From assembly GCF_963576615.1 (NCBI RefSeq), contig NC_088711.1, positions 2,418,001 through 2,482,000 of the forward strand: a stretch of DNA of 64,000 bases, given 5' to 3'. Within the stretch, counting starts at the first letter, position 1. Each line of letters begins with the position of its first letter. This document shows, in pieces, positions 23,701-37,510 of the stretch. The stretch is from Watersipora subatra. Taxonomy: Eukaryota > Bryozoa > Gymnolaemata > Cheilostomatida > Watersiporidae. Below the pieces are notes generated by a model. The model was not told the DNA's origin. It ran no database searches and saw only the letters and a program-made list of their open reading frames with translations. A program made the position numbers and the translations under genes.

Positions 23701-26700
23701 CTACATAAACCCTATCCATATCTCTCTACCACCTGCTCTACATAAACCCTGTCCATATCTCTCTACCACCTGCTCTACATAAACCCTGTCCATATCTCTC
23801 TACCACCAGCTCCACATAAACCCTATCCATATCTCTCTACCACCTGCTCTACATAAACCCTGTCCATATCTCTCTACCACCTGCTCTACATAAACCCTGT
23901 CCATATCTCTCTACCACCTGCTCTACATAAACCCTGTCCATATCTCTCTACCACCAGCTCCACATAAACCCTATCCATATCTCTCTACCACCTGCTCTAC
24001 ATAAACCCTGTCCATATCTCTCTACCACCTGCTCTACATAAACCCTGTCCATATCTCTCTACCACCTGCTCTACATAAACCCTGTCCATATCTCTCTACC
24101 ACCAGCTCTACATAAACCCTGTCCATATCTCTCTACCACCTGCTCTACATAAACCCTGTCCATATCTCTCTACCACCTGCTCTACATAAACCATGTCCAT
24201 ATCTCTCTACCACCAGCTTTACATAAACCCTATCCATATCTCTCTACCACCAGCTCTACATAAACCCTGTCCATATCTCTCTACCACCAGCTCTACATAA
24301 ACCCCGTCCATATCTCTCTACCACTTGCTCTACATAAATCATGTCCATATCTCTCTACCACCTGCTGTACATAAACCCTATCCATATCTCTCAACCACCT
24401 GCTCTACATAAACCCTGTCCATATCTCTCTACCACCTGCTCTACATAAACCCTGTCCATATCTCTCTACCACCTGCTCTACATAAACCCCGTCCATATCT
24501 CTCTACCACCAGCTTTACATAAACCCTATCCATATCTCTCTACCACCAGCTCTACATAAACCCTGTCCATATCTCTCTACCACCAGCTCTACATAAACCC
24601 TGTCCATATCTCTCTACCACCAGCTCTACATAAACCCTGTCCATATCTCTCTACCACCAGCTCTACATAAACCCTGTCCATATCTCTCTACCACCAGCTC
24701 TACATAAACCCTGTCCATATCTCTCTACCACCTGCTCTACATAAACCCTGTCCATATCTCTCTACCACCTGCTCTACATAAACCCTGTCCATATCTCTCT
24801 ACCACCAGCTTTACATAAACCCTGTCCATATCTCTCTACCACCTGCTCTACATAAACCCTGTCCATATCTCTCTACCACCAGCTCTACATAAACCCTGTC
24901 CATATCTCTCTACCACCTGCTCTACATAAACCCTGTCCATATCTCTCTACCACCTGCTCTACATAAACCCTATCCATATCTCTCTACCACCTGCTCTACA
25001 TAAACCCTGTCCATATCTCTCTACCACCTGCTGTACATAAACCATGTCCATATCTCTCTACCACCTGCTCTACATAAACCCTGTCCATATCTCTCTACCA
25101 CCTGCTCTACATAAACCCTGTCCATATCTCTCTACCACCAGCTCTACATAAACCCTGTCCATATCTCTCTACCACCTGCTCTACATAAACCCTGTCCATA
25201 TCTCTCTACCACCTGCTCTACATAAACCCTGTCCATATCTCTCTACCACCTGCTCTACATAAACCCTGTCCATATCTCTCTACCACCAGCTCTACATAAA
25301 CCCTGTCCATATCTCTCTACCACCTGCTCTACATAAACCCCGTCCATATCTCTCTACCACCAGCTCTACATAAACCCTGTCCATATCTCTCTACCACCTG
25401 TTCTACATAAACCCCATCCATATCTCTCTACCACCAGCTCTACATAAACCCTGTCCATATCTCTCTACCACCAGCTCTACATAAACCCTGTCCATATCTC
25501 TCTACCACCAGCTCTACATAAACCCTGTCCATATCTCTCTACCACCTGCTCTACATAAACCCCGTCCATATCTCTCTACCACCAGCTCTACATACACCCT
25601 GTCCATATCTCTCTACCACCAGCTCTACATAAACCCTGTCCATATCTCTCTACCACCTGTTCTACATAAACCCCGTCCATATCTCTCTACCACCTGCTCT
25701 ACATAAACCCTGTCCATATCTCTCTACCACCTGCTCTACATAAACCCTGTCCATATCTCTCTACCACCTGCTCTACATACACCCTGTCCATATCTCTCTA
25801 CCACCAGCTCTACATAAACCCTGTCCATATCTCTCTACCACCTGCTCTACATAAACCCTGTCCATATCTCTCTACCACCAGCTTTACATAAACCCTATCC
25901 ATATCTCTCTACCACCTGCTCTACATAAACCCTGTCCATATCTCTCTACCACCAGCTCTACATAAACCCTGTCCATATCTCTCTACCACCTGCTCTACAT
26001 AAACCCTGTCCATATCTCTCTACCACCAGCTCTACATAAACCCTGTCCATATCTCTCTACCACCAGCTCTACATAAACCCTGTCCATATCTCTCTACCAC
26101 CTGCTCTACATAAACCCTGTCCATATCTCTCTACCACCAGCTTTACATAAACCCTATCCATATCTCTCTACCACCTGCTCTACATAAACCCTGTCCATAT
26201 CTCTCTACCACCTGCTCTACATAAACCCTGTCCATATCTCTCTACCACCTGCTCTACATAAACCCTGTCCATATCTCTCTACCACCAGCTCTACATAAAC
26301 CCTGTCCATATCTCTCTACCACCTGCTCTACATAAACCCTGTCCATATCTCTCTACCACCTGCTCTACATAAACCCTGTCCATATCTCTCTACCACCAGC
26401 TCTACATAAACCCTGTCCATATCTCTCTACCACCAGCTCTACATAAACCCTGTCCATATCTCTCTACCACCTGCTCTACATAAACCATGTCCATATCTCT
26501 CAACCACCTGCTCTACATAAACCCTATCCATATCTCTCTACCACCTGCTCTACATAAACCCTGTCCATATCTCTCTACCACCTGTTCTACATAAACCCTG
26601 TCCATATCTCTCTACCACCTGCTGTACATAAACCCTGTCCATATCTCTCTACCACCTGCTCTACATAAACCCTGTCCATATCTCTCTACCACCTGCTGTA

Positions 26701-29700
26701 CATAAACCATGTCCATATCTCTCTACCACCTGCTCTACATAAACCCTATCCATATCTCTCTACCACCTGCTCTACATAAACCCTGTCCATATCTCTCTAC
26801 CACCTGCTCTACATACACCCTGTCCATATCTCTCTACCACCAGCTTTACATAAACCCTGTCCATATCTCTCTACCACCTGTTCTACATAAACCCTGTCCA
26901 TATCTCTCTACCACCAGCTTTACATAAACCATGTCCATATCTCTCTACCACCAGCTCTACATAAACCCTGTCCATATCTCTCTACCACCTGCTCTACATA
27001 AACCATGTCCATATCTCTCTACCACCTGCTCTACATAAACCCCGTCCATATCTCTCTACCACCTGCTGTACATAAACCCTGTCCATATCTCTCTACCACC
27101 TGCTCTACATAAACCCTGTCCATATCTCTCTACCACCTGTTCTACATAAACCCTGTCCATATCTCTCTACCACCTGCTCTACATAAACCCTGTCCATATC
27201 TCTCTACCACCAGCTCTACATAAACCCTGTCCATATCTCTCTACCACCTGCTCTACATAAACCCCGTCCATATCTCTCTACCACCTGCTGTACATAAACC
27301 ATGTCCATATCTCTCTACCACCAGCTCTACATAAACCCTGTCCATATCTCTCTACCACCTGTTCTACATAAACCATGTCCATATCTCTCTACCACCTGCT
27401 CTACATAAACCCCGTCCATATCTCTCTACCACCTGCTGTACATAAACCCTGTCCATATCTCTCTACCACCTGCTCTACATAAACCCCGTCCATATCTCTC
27501 TACCACCTGCTCTACATAAACCCCGTCCATATCTCTCTACCACCTGCTGTACATAAACCCTGTCCATATCTCTCTACCACCTGCTCTACATAAACCCCGT
27601 CCATATCTCTCTACCACCTGCTGTACATAAACCATGTCCATATCTCTCTACCACCAGCTCTACATAAACCCTGTCCATATCTCTCTACCACCTGTTCTAC
27701 ATAAACCCTGTCCATATCTCTCTACCACCTGCTCTACATAAACCCTGTCCATATCTCTCTACCACCAGCTCTACATAAACCCTGTCCATATCTCTCTACC
27801 ACCTGCTCTACATAAACCCCGTCCATATCTCTCTACCACCTGCTGTACATAAACCATGTCCATATCTCTCTACCACCAGCTCTACATAAACCCTGTCCAT
27901 ATCTCTCTACCACCTGCTCTACATAAACCCTGTTCATATCTCTCTACCACCAGCTCTACATAAACCCTGTCCATATCTCTCTACCACCTGTTCTACATAA
28001 ACCATGTCCATATCTCTCTACCACCTGCTCTACATAAACCCCGTCCATATCTCTCTACCACCTGCTGTACATAAACCCTGTCCATATCTCTCTACCACCT
28101 GCTCTACATAAACCCCGTCCATATCTCTCTACCACCTGCTGTACATAAACCATGTCCATATCTCTCTACCACCAGCTCTACATAAACCCTGTCCATATCT
28201 CTCTACCACCTGTTCTACATAAACCATGTCCATATCTCTCTACCACCTGCTCTACATAAACCCTGTCCATATCTCTCTACCACCAGCTCTACATAAACCC
28301 TGTCCATATCTCTCTACCACCTGCTCTACATAAACCATGTCCATATCTCTCTACCACCTGCTCTACATAAACCCTGTCCATATCTCTCTACCACCAGCTC
28401 TACATAAACCCTGTCCATATCTCTCTACCACCTGCTCTACATAAACCCTGTCCATATCTCTCTACCACCTGCTCTACATAAACCCTGTCCATATCTCTCT
28501 ACCACCTGCTCTACATAAACCCTGTCCATATCTCTCTACCACCAGCTCTACATAAACCCTGTCCATATCTCTCTACCACCTGCTCTACATAAACCCTGTC
28601 CATATCTCTCTACCACCTGTTCTACATAAACCCTGTCCATATCTCTCTACCACCTGCTCTACATAAACCCTGTCCATATCTCTCTACCACCAGCTCTACA
28701 TAAACCCTGTCCATATCTCTCTACCACCTGCTCTACATAAACCCCGTCCATATCTCTCTACCACCTGCTGTACATAAACCATGTCCATATCTCTCTACCA
28801 CCAGCTCTACATAAACCCTGTCCATATCTCTCTACCACCTGCTCTACATAAACCCTGTTCATATCTCTCTACCACCTGCTCTACATAAACCCCGTCCATA
28901 TCTCTCTACCACCTGCTGTACATAAACCATGTCCATATCTCTCTACCACCAGCTCTACATAAACCCTGTCCATATCTCTCTACCACCTGTTCTACATAAA
29001 CCCTGTCCATATCTCTCTACCACCTGCTGTACATAAACCCTGTCAATATCTCTCTACCACCTGCTCTACATAAACCCTGTCCATATCTCTCTACCACCAG
29101 CTCTACATAAACCCTGTCCATATCTCTCTACCACCTGCTCTACATAAACCCTGTCCATATCTCTCTACCACCTGTTCTACATAAACCCTGTCCATATCTC
29201 TCTACCACCTGCTCTACATAAACCCTGTCCATATCTCTCTACCACCTGTTCTACATAAACCCTGTCCATATCTCTCTACCACCTGCTCTACATAAACCCT
29301 GTCCATATCTCTCTACCACCTGCTCTACATAAACCCTGTCCATATCTCTCTACCACCTGCTCCACATAAACCCTGTCCATATCTCTCTACCACCAGCTCT
29401 ACATAAACCCTGTCCATATCTCTCTACCACCTGCTCTACATAAACCCCGTCCATATCTCTCTACCACCTGCTCTACATAAACCCTGTCCATATCTCTCTA
29501 CCACCTGCTCTACATAAACCCCGTCCATATCTCTCTACCACCTGCTGTACATAAACCCTGTCCATATCTCTCTACCACCTGCTCTACATAAACCCTGTCC
29601 ATATCTCTCTACCACCTGTTCTACATAAACCCTGTCCATATCTCTCTACCACCTGCTCTACATAAACCCTGTCCATATCTCTCTACCACCAGCTCTACAT

Positions 29701-32700
29701 AAACCCTGTCCATATCTCTCTACCACCTGCTCTACATAAACCCCGTCCATATCTCTCTACCACCTGCTGTACATAAACCATGTCCATATCTCTCTACCAC
29801 CAGCTCTACATAAACCCTGTCCATATCTCTCTACCACCTGCTCTACATAAACCATGTCCATATCTCTCTACCACCTGCTCTACATAAACCCCGTCCATAT
29901 CTCTCTACCACCTGCTCTACATAAACCCTGTCCATATCTCTCTACCACCTGCTCTACATAAACCCTATCCATATCTCTCTACCACCTGCTGTACATAAAC
30001 CCTGTCCATATCTCTCTGCCACCAGCTCTGCATAAACCCTGTCCATATCTCTCTACCACCTGCTCTACATAAACCCTGTCCATATCTCTCTACCACTTGC
30101 TCTACATAAACCCTGTCCATATCTCTCTACCACCTGCTCTACATAAACCCTGTCCATATCTCTCTACCACCTGCTCTACATAAACCCTGTCCATATCTCT
30201 CTACCACCTGTTCTACATAAACCCTGTCCATATCTCTCTACCACCAGCTCTACATAAACCCTGTCCATATCTCTCTACCACCTGCTCTACATAAACCCCG
30301 TCCATATCTCTCTACCACCAGCTCTACATAAACCCTGTCCATATCTCTCTACCACCTGCTCTACATAAACCCTGTCCATATCTCTCTACCACCTGCTCTA
30401 CATAGACCCTGTCTATATCTCTCTACCACCTGCTCTACATAAATCATGTCCATATCTCTCTACCACCTGCTCTACATACACCCTGTCCATATCTCTCTAC
30501 CACCAGCTTTACATAAACCCTGTCCATATCTCTCTACCACCTGCTCTACATAAACCCTGTCCATATCTCTCTACCACCTGCTCTACATAAATCATGTCCA
30601 TATCTCTCTACCACCTGCTCTACATACACCCTGTCCATATCTCTCTACCACCAGCTTTACATAAACCCTGTCCATATCTCTCTACCACCTGTTCTACATA
30701 AACCCTGTTCATATCTCTCTACCACCAGCTCTACATAAACCCTGTCCATATCTCTTTACCACCTGCTCTACATAAACCCTGTCCATATCTCTCTACCACC
30801 AGCTCTACATAAACCCTGTCCATATCTCTCTACCACCTGCTGTACATAAACCCTGTCCATATCTCTCTACCACCAGCTCTACATAAACCCTGTCCATATC
30901 TCTCTACCACCTGCTCTACATAAACCCTATCCATATCTCTCTACCACTTGCTCTACATAAACCCTGTTCATATCTCTCTACCACCAGCTCTACATAAACC
31001 CTGTCCATATCTCTCTACCCCCTGCTCTACATAAACCCTGTCCATATCTCTCTACCACCTGCTGTACATAAACCCTGTCCATATCTCTCTACCACCAGCT
31101 CTACATAAACCCTGTCCATATCTCTCTACCACCAGCTCTACATAAACCCTGTCCATATCTCTCTACCACCTGCTGTACATAAACCCTGTCCATATCTCTC
31201 TACCACCAGCTCTACATAAACCCTGTCCATATCTCTCTACCACCAGCTCTACATAAACTCTGTCCATATCTCTCTACCACCAGCTCTACATAAACCCTGT
31301 CCATATCTCTCTACCACCTGCTCTACATAAACCCTGTCCATATCTCTCTACCACTTGCTCTACATAAACTCTGTCCATATCTCTCTACCACCTGCTCTAC
31401 ATAAACCCTGTCCATATCTCTCTACCACCTGCTCTACATAAATCATGTCCATATCTCTCTACCACCTGCTCTACATAAACCCTGTCCATATCTCTCTACC
31501 ACCAGCTCTACATAAACTCTGTCCATATCTCTCTACCACCAGCTCTACATAAACCCTGTCCATATCTCTCTACCACCTGCTCTACATAAACCCTGTCCAT
31601 ATCTCTCTACCACTTGCTCTACATAAACTCTGTCCATATCTCTCTACCACCTGCTCTACATAAACCCTGTCCATATCTCTCTACCACCTGCTCTACATAA
31701 ATCATGTCCATATCTCTCTACCACCTGCTCTACATAAACCCTGTCCATATCTCTCTACCACCTGCTCTACATAAATCATGTCCATATCTCTCTACCACCT
31801 GCTCTACATAAACCCTGTCCATATCTCTCTACCACCTGCTCTACATAAATCATGTCCATATCTCTCTACCACCTGCTCTACATAAACCATGTCCATATCT
31901 CTCTACCACCTGCTCTACATAAACCCCGTCCATATCTCTCTACCACCTGCTGTACATAAACCCTGTCCATATCTCTCTACCACCTGCTGTACATAAACCC
32001 TGTCCATATCTCTCTACCACCTGCTCTACATAAACCCTGTCCATATCTCTCTACCACCTGCTGTACATAAACCCTGTCCATATCTCTCTACCACCTGCTC
32101 TACATAAACCCTGTCCATATCTCTCTACCACCTGCTCTACATAAACCCCGTCCATATCTCTCTACCACCTGCTCTACATAAACCCTGTCCATATCTCTCT
32201 ACCACCTGCTCTACATAAACCCTGTCCATATCTCTCTACCACCTGCTCTACATAAACCCCGTCCATATCTCTCTACCACCTGCTCTACATAAACCCCGTC
32301 CATATCTCTCTACCACCTGCTGTACATAAACCCTGTCCATATCTCTCTACCACCTGCTCTACATAAACCCTGTCCATATCTCTCTACCACCTGCTCCACA
32401 TAAACCCTGTCCATATCTCTCTACCACCTGCTCTACATAAACCCTGTCCATATCTCTCTACCACCAGCTCTACATAAACCCTGTCCATATCTCTCTGCCA
32501 CCAGCTCTACATAAACCATGTTCATATCTCTCTACCACCTGTTCTACATAAACCCTGTCCATATCTCTCTACCACCTGCTCTACATAAACCCCGTCCATA
32601 TCTCTCTACCACCTGCTGTACATAAACCCTGTCCATATCTCTCTACCACCTGCTGTACATAAACCATGTCCATATCTCTCTACCACCTGCTCTACATAAA

Positions 32701-33783
32701 CCCCGTCCATATCTCTCTACCACCTGCTGTACATAAACCCTGTCCATATCTCTCTACCACCTGCTGTACATAAACCCTGTCCATATCTCTCTACCACCTG
32801 CTCTACATAAACCATGTCCATATCTCTCTACCACCTGCTCTACATAAACCCCGTCCATATCTCTCTACCACCTGCTGTACATAAACCCTATCCATATCTC
32901 TCTACCACCTGCTCTACATAAACCATGTCCATATCTCTCTACCACCTGCTCTACATAAACCCCGTCCATATCTCTCTACCACCTGCTGTACATAAACCCT
33001 GTCCATATCTCTCTACCACCTGCTGTACATAAACCCTGTCCATATCTCTCTACCACCTGCTCTACATAAACCCTGTCCATATCTCTCTACCACCTGCTGT
33101 ACATAAACCCTGTCCATATCTCTCTACCACCTGCTCTACATAAACCCTGTCCATATCTCTCTACCACCTGCTCTACATACACCCTGTCCATATCTCTCTA
33201 CCACCAGCTTTACATAAACCCTATCCATATCTCTCTACCACCAGCTCTACATAAACCCTGTCCATATCTCTCTACCACCTGCTCTACATAAACCCTGTCC
33301 ATATCTCTCTACCACCTGCTCTACATAAACCCTGTCCATATCTCTCTACCACCTGCTCTACATAAACCCTGTCCATATCTCTCTACCACCTGTTCTACAT
33401 AAACCCTGTCCATATCTCTCTACCACCTGCTCTACATAAACCCTATCCATATCTCTCTACCACCAGCTCTACATAAACCCTGTCCATATCTCTCTACCAC
33501 CTGCTCTACATAAACCCCGTCCATATCTCTCTACCACCAGCTCTACATAAACCCTGTCCATATCTCTCTACCACCTGCTCTACATAAACCATGTCCATAT
33601 CTCTCTGCCACCAGCTCTACATAAACCATGTCCATATCTCTCTACCACCTGCTCTACATAAACCCTGTCCATATCTCTCTACCACCTGCTCTACATAAAC
33701 CCTGTCCATATCTCTCTACCACCTGCTCTACATAAACCATGTTCATATCTCTCAACCACCTGCTCTACATAAACCCTGTCTAT
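20719..33783. repeat. 37-bp satellite array, about 353 copies over 13 kb
   Basis: An unbroken head-to-tail array. The unit starts CCATATCTCTCTACCACC, continues TGCTCTACATAAACC, and ends CTGT. Most variation sits at two places: CC(A/T)GCT(C/G/T)T in the middle, and C(T/C)GT, ATGT or TAT at the end. Substitutions are mostly from a small recurring set, and insertions or deletions are rare, so the array is well homogenised. Runs of variants recur in the same order (for example near 27240, 27600, 27800, 28100, 28730, 28880 and 29740), a sign of duplication of multi-unit blocks. Because 37 is not a multiple of three, it has hardly any long open frames. It lies downstream of the last recognised STAMBP exon, either in its last intron or just beyond the gene. 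Confidence 0.98.
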
Positions 33784-34451
33784 CTTCATTCTCACCAAGA
33801 CTACATTTCAGGCCTCTCTTTAACTTATGTTGAAGCGCCAATAAAAACCTCTTATCTATTACTATATTAGTTGTCTTTCTTACATGTAATTTATTTAATC
33901 ATATATACAAATAGCTGAAGTATTTAAAATTACATATTTTATCTGTGAGACAAGTTAAACTAGAGACAGTTAATTCTCATGGGATTATTATTATTATTGA
34001 CTCCAACGTGACAGTTTGGACAAACTAAGAAAATCTTGGAATCCATTAGCGTTGTACGTCGCAGTTTGACTATATTTATAAATGACACTCCTTCTATAAG
34101 CATCACTCCATGTATACATGAAGTTTAATGAAGTTTTTAATAAAGTTTCTCTCTTAATAAAACCTCTAATTGAATGCCGTGGCACTCTATTTTTCAACCC
34201 TTCTTCTATATATTGGTGGTCAATTGGAGGTGGTGTTCAAATAGAGGCTGACGCTGTATTTTTCAAATGGCTCGTCAGAATTTTGGGAAGATAATTTTAG
34301 CCCTTTTATGCGCGAAGCGAATGTCCCTCATATTCCGCCTTCTTTTTTCGGCGGAACGATATTAAATCTTTTGGATGCAATACATCTGCTAACTTACCTC
34401 AAACTTGGCAAAGATCTCCTAATAAATATGGATTGAGAAATCGAGAAATGT

Positions 34452-34476
34452 CTCTACCAGTTGATATCTGGTAGAG
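34452..34476. repeat. perfect hairpin, 9-bp arms
   Basis: CTCTACCAG, a seven-base loop, CTGGTAGAG. It stands one base before the larger hairpin at 34478. Confidence 0.75.
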
Positions 34477-34477
34477 T

Positions 34478-34525
34478 TAATATCATTGTAGGTTAATTGC
34501 TTGCAATTAGCCTACAATGATATTA
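34478..34525. repeat. near-perfect hairpin, 23-bp arms
   Basis: Arm 34478-34500 and its complement 34503-34525 pair with one G/T-type mismatch around a two-base loop. With no loop to speak of, it would extrude as a cruciform or fold fully in RNA. Confidence 0.9.
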
Positions 34526-35916
34526 TAGCCTGTGTCCTACATTGCAATTTGTTGGAACTTGCAAATTTTATTTCATTCTAAATTTGAAGATATATTTTTA
34601 TTTTATATCTTTGTTTAACAATGGTGAATAAAAGCTCATAGCACTCATTGATATATTTGCTACAGTTTGCAGCCAAAACTGGCTTTTTATGTGCAATAGA
34701 ATAAGAGTTACGAGAGTCGATTCATTGTAAAATCAGATTACTGCAATGATGCTATCAAATAATATGCTATAAATCTGCAAATTTACAACTTATTTAATGA
34801 TAATCCCACGACCAAACGAGCGGGAGCGAAGTTTGAGAGTTTTTATGATAAATGCATGTGCACACCTTACGAAAATTATTCATCAACAATGAGACTAACC
34901 CTTGTTTTGAAATCTCATCAACAAATTTAACCATCGTTTTGTAGAGTTGTTAAAGTATAATAACGATACAAAACACATATAAGCCTATTTAAATATGTTA
35001 CCAAGTCTTTGTAAACCGTCGGCGTTATCTTAAAACTTACCCATCTGAACGGATTATACACAAGTAGACAAATTAATTTGGCTGAAATTCTTCACAAAAC
35101 GTTTGACAAGCTTAGTTTAATAAAAGTTAAGACCGGAAATTGAAACGCCGAGCGACAGAGAATAGAACGATTAAGTCGTGCGCATTTCACCAGTCTATAG
35201 CTTTGTCGAATTGCCGAAGGTTTCTGTAATTAACGTAGGAGTACTGAAATCATTTCATTACGTAGTATAGATTTTCTAAAAATCTATATAAATATCACAA
35301 CTTCTTGATATTGCTAGCTATGACGTTTTGAAATGTAAACAAAATTGTGCATTGGTTTTATATTACTATATTGATAATATTGGTTATTCTAATAATATCA
35401 GTGCATTTTACTTCTAATACTGGCCAGTATTGCATTTCTCCTATTGCAGGGGGAGAGATATAAACATAATCTTTTCTTTTCATTATTGCTATTTGTTGTA
35501 TATAATAACACCCAGTACATTACAGTTACCATTGCAGTTATCCTATTGCACTGCAGTGCCATTTGACTGCTAATATTGCATTTCTCAACCATCAGTACCC
35601 TTTCTTTTTTTCCAATATCTCTTTGGTCGTGAGCTGTATGACAGTGGAATTTCTAGTCTATTAAATGATACAAATATATATTCATGAACAAGTGACATAA
35701 ACGAATCATACTTATATTACATGCAGAAACAAAAATTAACGCTTCTGAAACAAGACTATTTGCATTGTTTGCTCGATTAGTTGCTTTTTCTGATTGTTGC
35801 TTTCAATTAAACAAACATCTTCTGGTTGTTCAATACCTTCCACGATGTCTTTTGACCTCAACTCTTTTTCTGCACTGTTGAACTAATTGGTATTAGCGTT
35901 CAAATAATTTTTGGCA

Positions 35917-35972
35917 GAGCAAAACTTTACGCGTTGCATTTAGCACAAATGCAATGCATGAAAGTTTTGCTC
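35917..35972. repeat. imperfect hairpin, 25-bp arms
   Basis: GAGCAAAACTTT at the left pairs with AAAGTTTTGCTC at the right, and TTGCATTT with AAATGCAA near the five-base AGCAC loop. The middle of the arms has a few mismatches. Confidence 0.75.
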
Positions 35973-36428
35973 GATAAACGTAGCCTTTGGCCCAAAACTA
36001 ATCATTCATCTACTATCGTAAATGTAAACCGTTTGTTATATGTTTGTACTTTGAAGTATCAAAACCACGGTGAACAAATAACTACTATTAGCTTGAGACA
36101 GTTATTGATTATTTCTATGGTGCTGCGTTCAAAGTTTTAACTGAAAAAAAAACCAAAAAGCTTTAGAGTTGGACAGCGAGAGAATTGATCGTTGTTGATG
36201 TAAACAAATCATTATTAATACGATTTTGTGGACACTTTTCTACTGATCAGATATTATGGGCTCATAAAGATCAAAGATTGTCAAATTCGCAGTTAAATGG
36301 AGGTGATGTTCAAATAGAGGTGGCGTTCAATTAAAGGTTTTATGGTATAGTTTATTTCTTACAAACTTTTCATCGGAGTTGGTGGAGAGACAAAAGTTTT
36401 CAGCAAAGTTCTTTCGTAACGTACTATG

Positions 36429-36457
36429 ACTGAGACTATGTTGAACATAGTCTCAGT
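36429..36457. repeat. perfect hairpin, 14-bp arms
   Basis: ACTGAGACTATGTT, a single G, then the exact reverse complement. Confidence 0.9.
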
Positions 36458-37510
36458 TGGCATTGCTTGAACAACTAATGGCTGCAATAAATTTTACCAA
36501 GCGTCACTAACTCCTAACATGATTGTCTATATCTACTTCCTAGGCAACGCTGTTATAATGTCTAATGCCTATCATTTGTCATTGTTGTGTCCATTTTAGC
36601 TTTATCTACTCCTGATATAGCCCTATAAAACATCAGCTTTGTTTCTAATTCTAGTATTACGATAATTTTTTCTGCAGATTTATTTTGACTGATTAGCTTC
36701 TCTTAGTAATTGAAGTATATAAGCGCAATTTTCTGGTTATTCTATAAATCTTTTTGATACGTATTATGTGATTGGCTGGTGTGATAGCTTTGTCCTATTG
36801 GTCGAACACAGGCAGATGAACACAACGACACGCGACCGTCATGTTATTGTTTGGACAACCCGCAGTCTTATTCCTCTTATTCCGCAGCTCTTTCTATACC
36901 CGAGTAACTTACTTCTAATCAGAGCCTCTCAGTGTTTTGTACTTTGTATGACTCATATATTTTCTAAGGAAACATCCAAACCACTTAGAGCCTGTGTTTG
37001 TTGTCTAAGCGGAGCCTAGTTAAAGTGCATTTATATACAGAACTAGCTGTCTTTGCTTTATACGTTTATCGTACCTCATTGATAGTAACTGTCGACAAGT
37101 AGGCGTCCTTTGCTCAATGACATTTGTACACGGAAGAAATGGTGGAATTATTACCACTCTGACTTAGAATTCTTTTCTGCAAATTGCCTGACCACATACT
37201 ACTGAAAAATTAATTTTAACTTTACATGCAGCTGGTCTGAATGTAACTGACTGGTTTTATGATATTATTATTATTTCCATCAGAAATAACTTTTTTTGGT
37301 GATCCATTACTTGTTATAAAAAACAAAACAATTTTCAGACGCTTTTATTGTATAATTACATGTACCTTGTGTAGGTATTCTTGTCGCTTTCAATAGTTGG
37401 AAGCGACAATTTCTGCTCCCAAGTGGTCGTATTCTATAAGAGTATTGATTTTACAAGAGTAGATATGGCATTGATCTTTGCACCGATGCATTATTAACCA
37501 CAAGTTTCAC

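Larger units (their letters stand above)
34157..36345. mobile_element. possible DNA transposon relic with inverted ends
   Basis: The left end (about 34157-34200: AAAACCTCTAATTGAATGCC, then CTCTATTTTTCAAC) matches the reverse complement of the right end (about 36294-36345: AAAACCTTTAATTGAACGCC, then CTCTATTTGAAC). A third copy of the motif, inverted, stands at 34213-34247. No transposase frame was seen inside, and target-site duplications were not identified. It could be a non-autonomous element or two separate short foldback elements. Confidence 0.4.
33784..37510. other. gene-free AT-rich region between two satellite arrays
   Basis: No supported coding region. It begins with an acceptor-like ACTACATTTCAG (33811) and an AATAAA (33840), which could be the end of the STAMBP transcription unit. 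It also holds a possible DNA-transposon relic (34157-36345) and several hairpins. Short open frames (for example 33994-34197 and 36768-37019) have no recognisable domain. Confidence 0.45.

Noticed and set aside
20719-33783. CRISPR-like array
   Set aside because: The repeats are directly adjacent with no unique spacers, and the DNA is animal. It is a satellite.
33811-33850. Terminal STAMBP exon coding only A-S-L-stop
   Set aside because: Acceptor and AATAAA fit, but the coding tail does not resemble AMSH proteins. Left as a possibility in the findings, not annotated as an exon.
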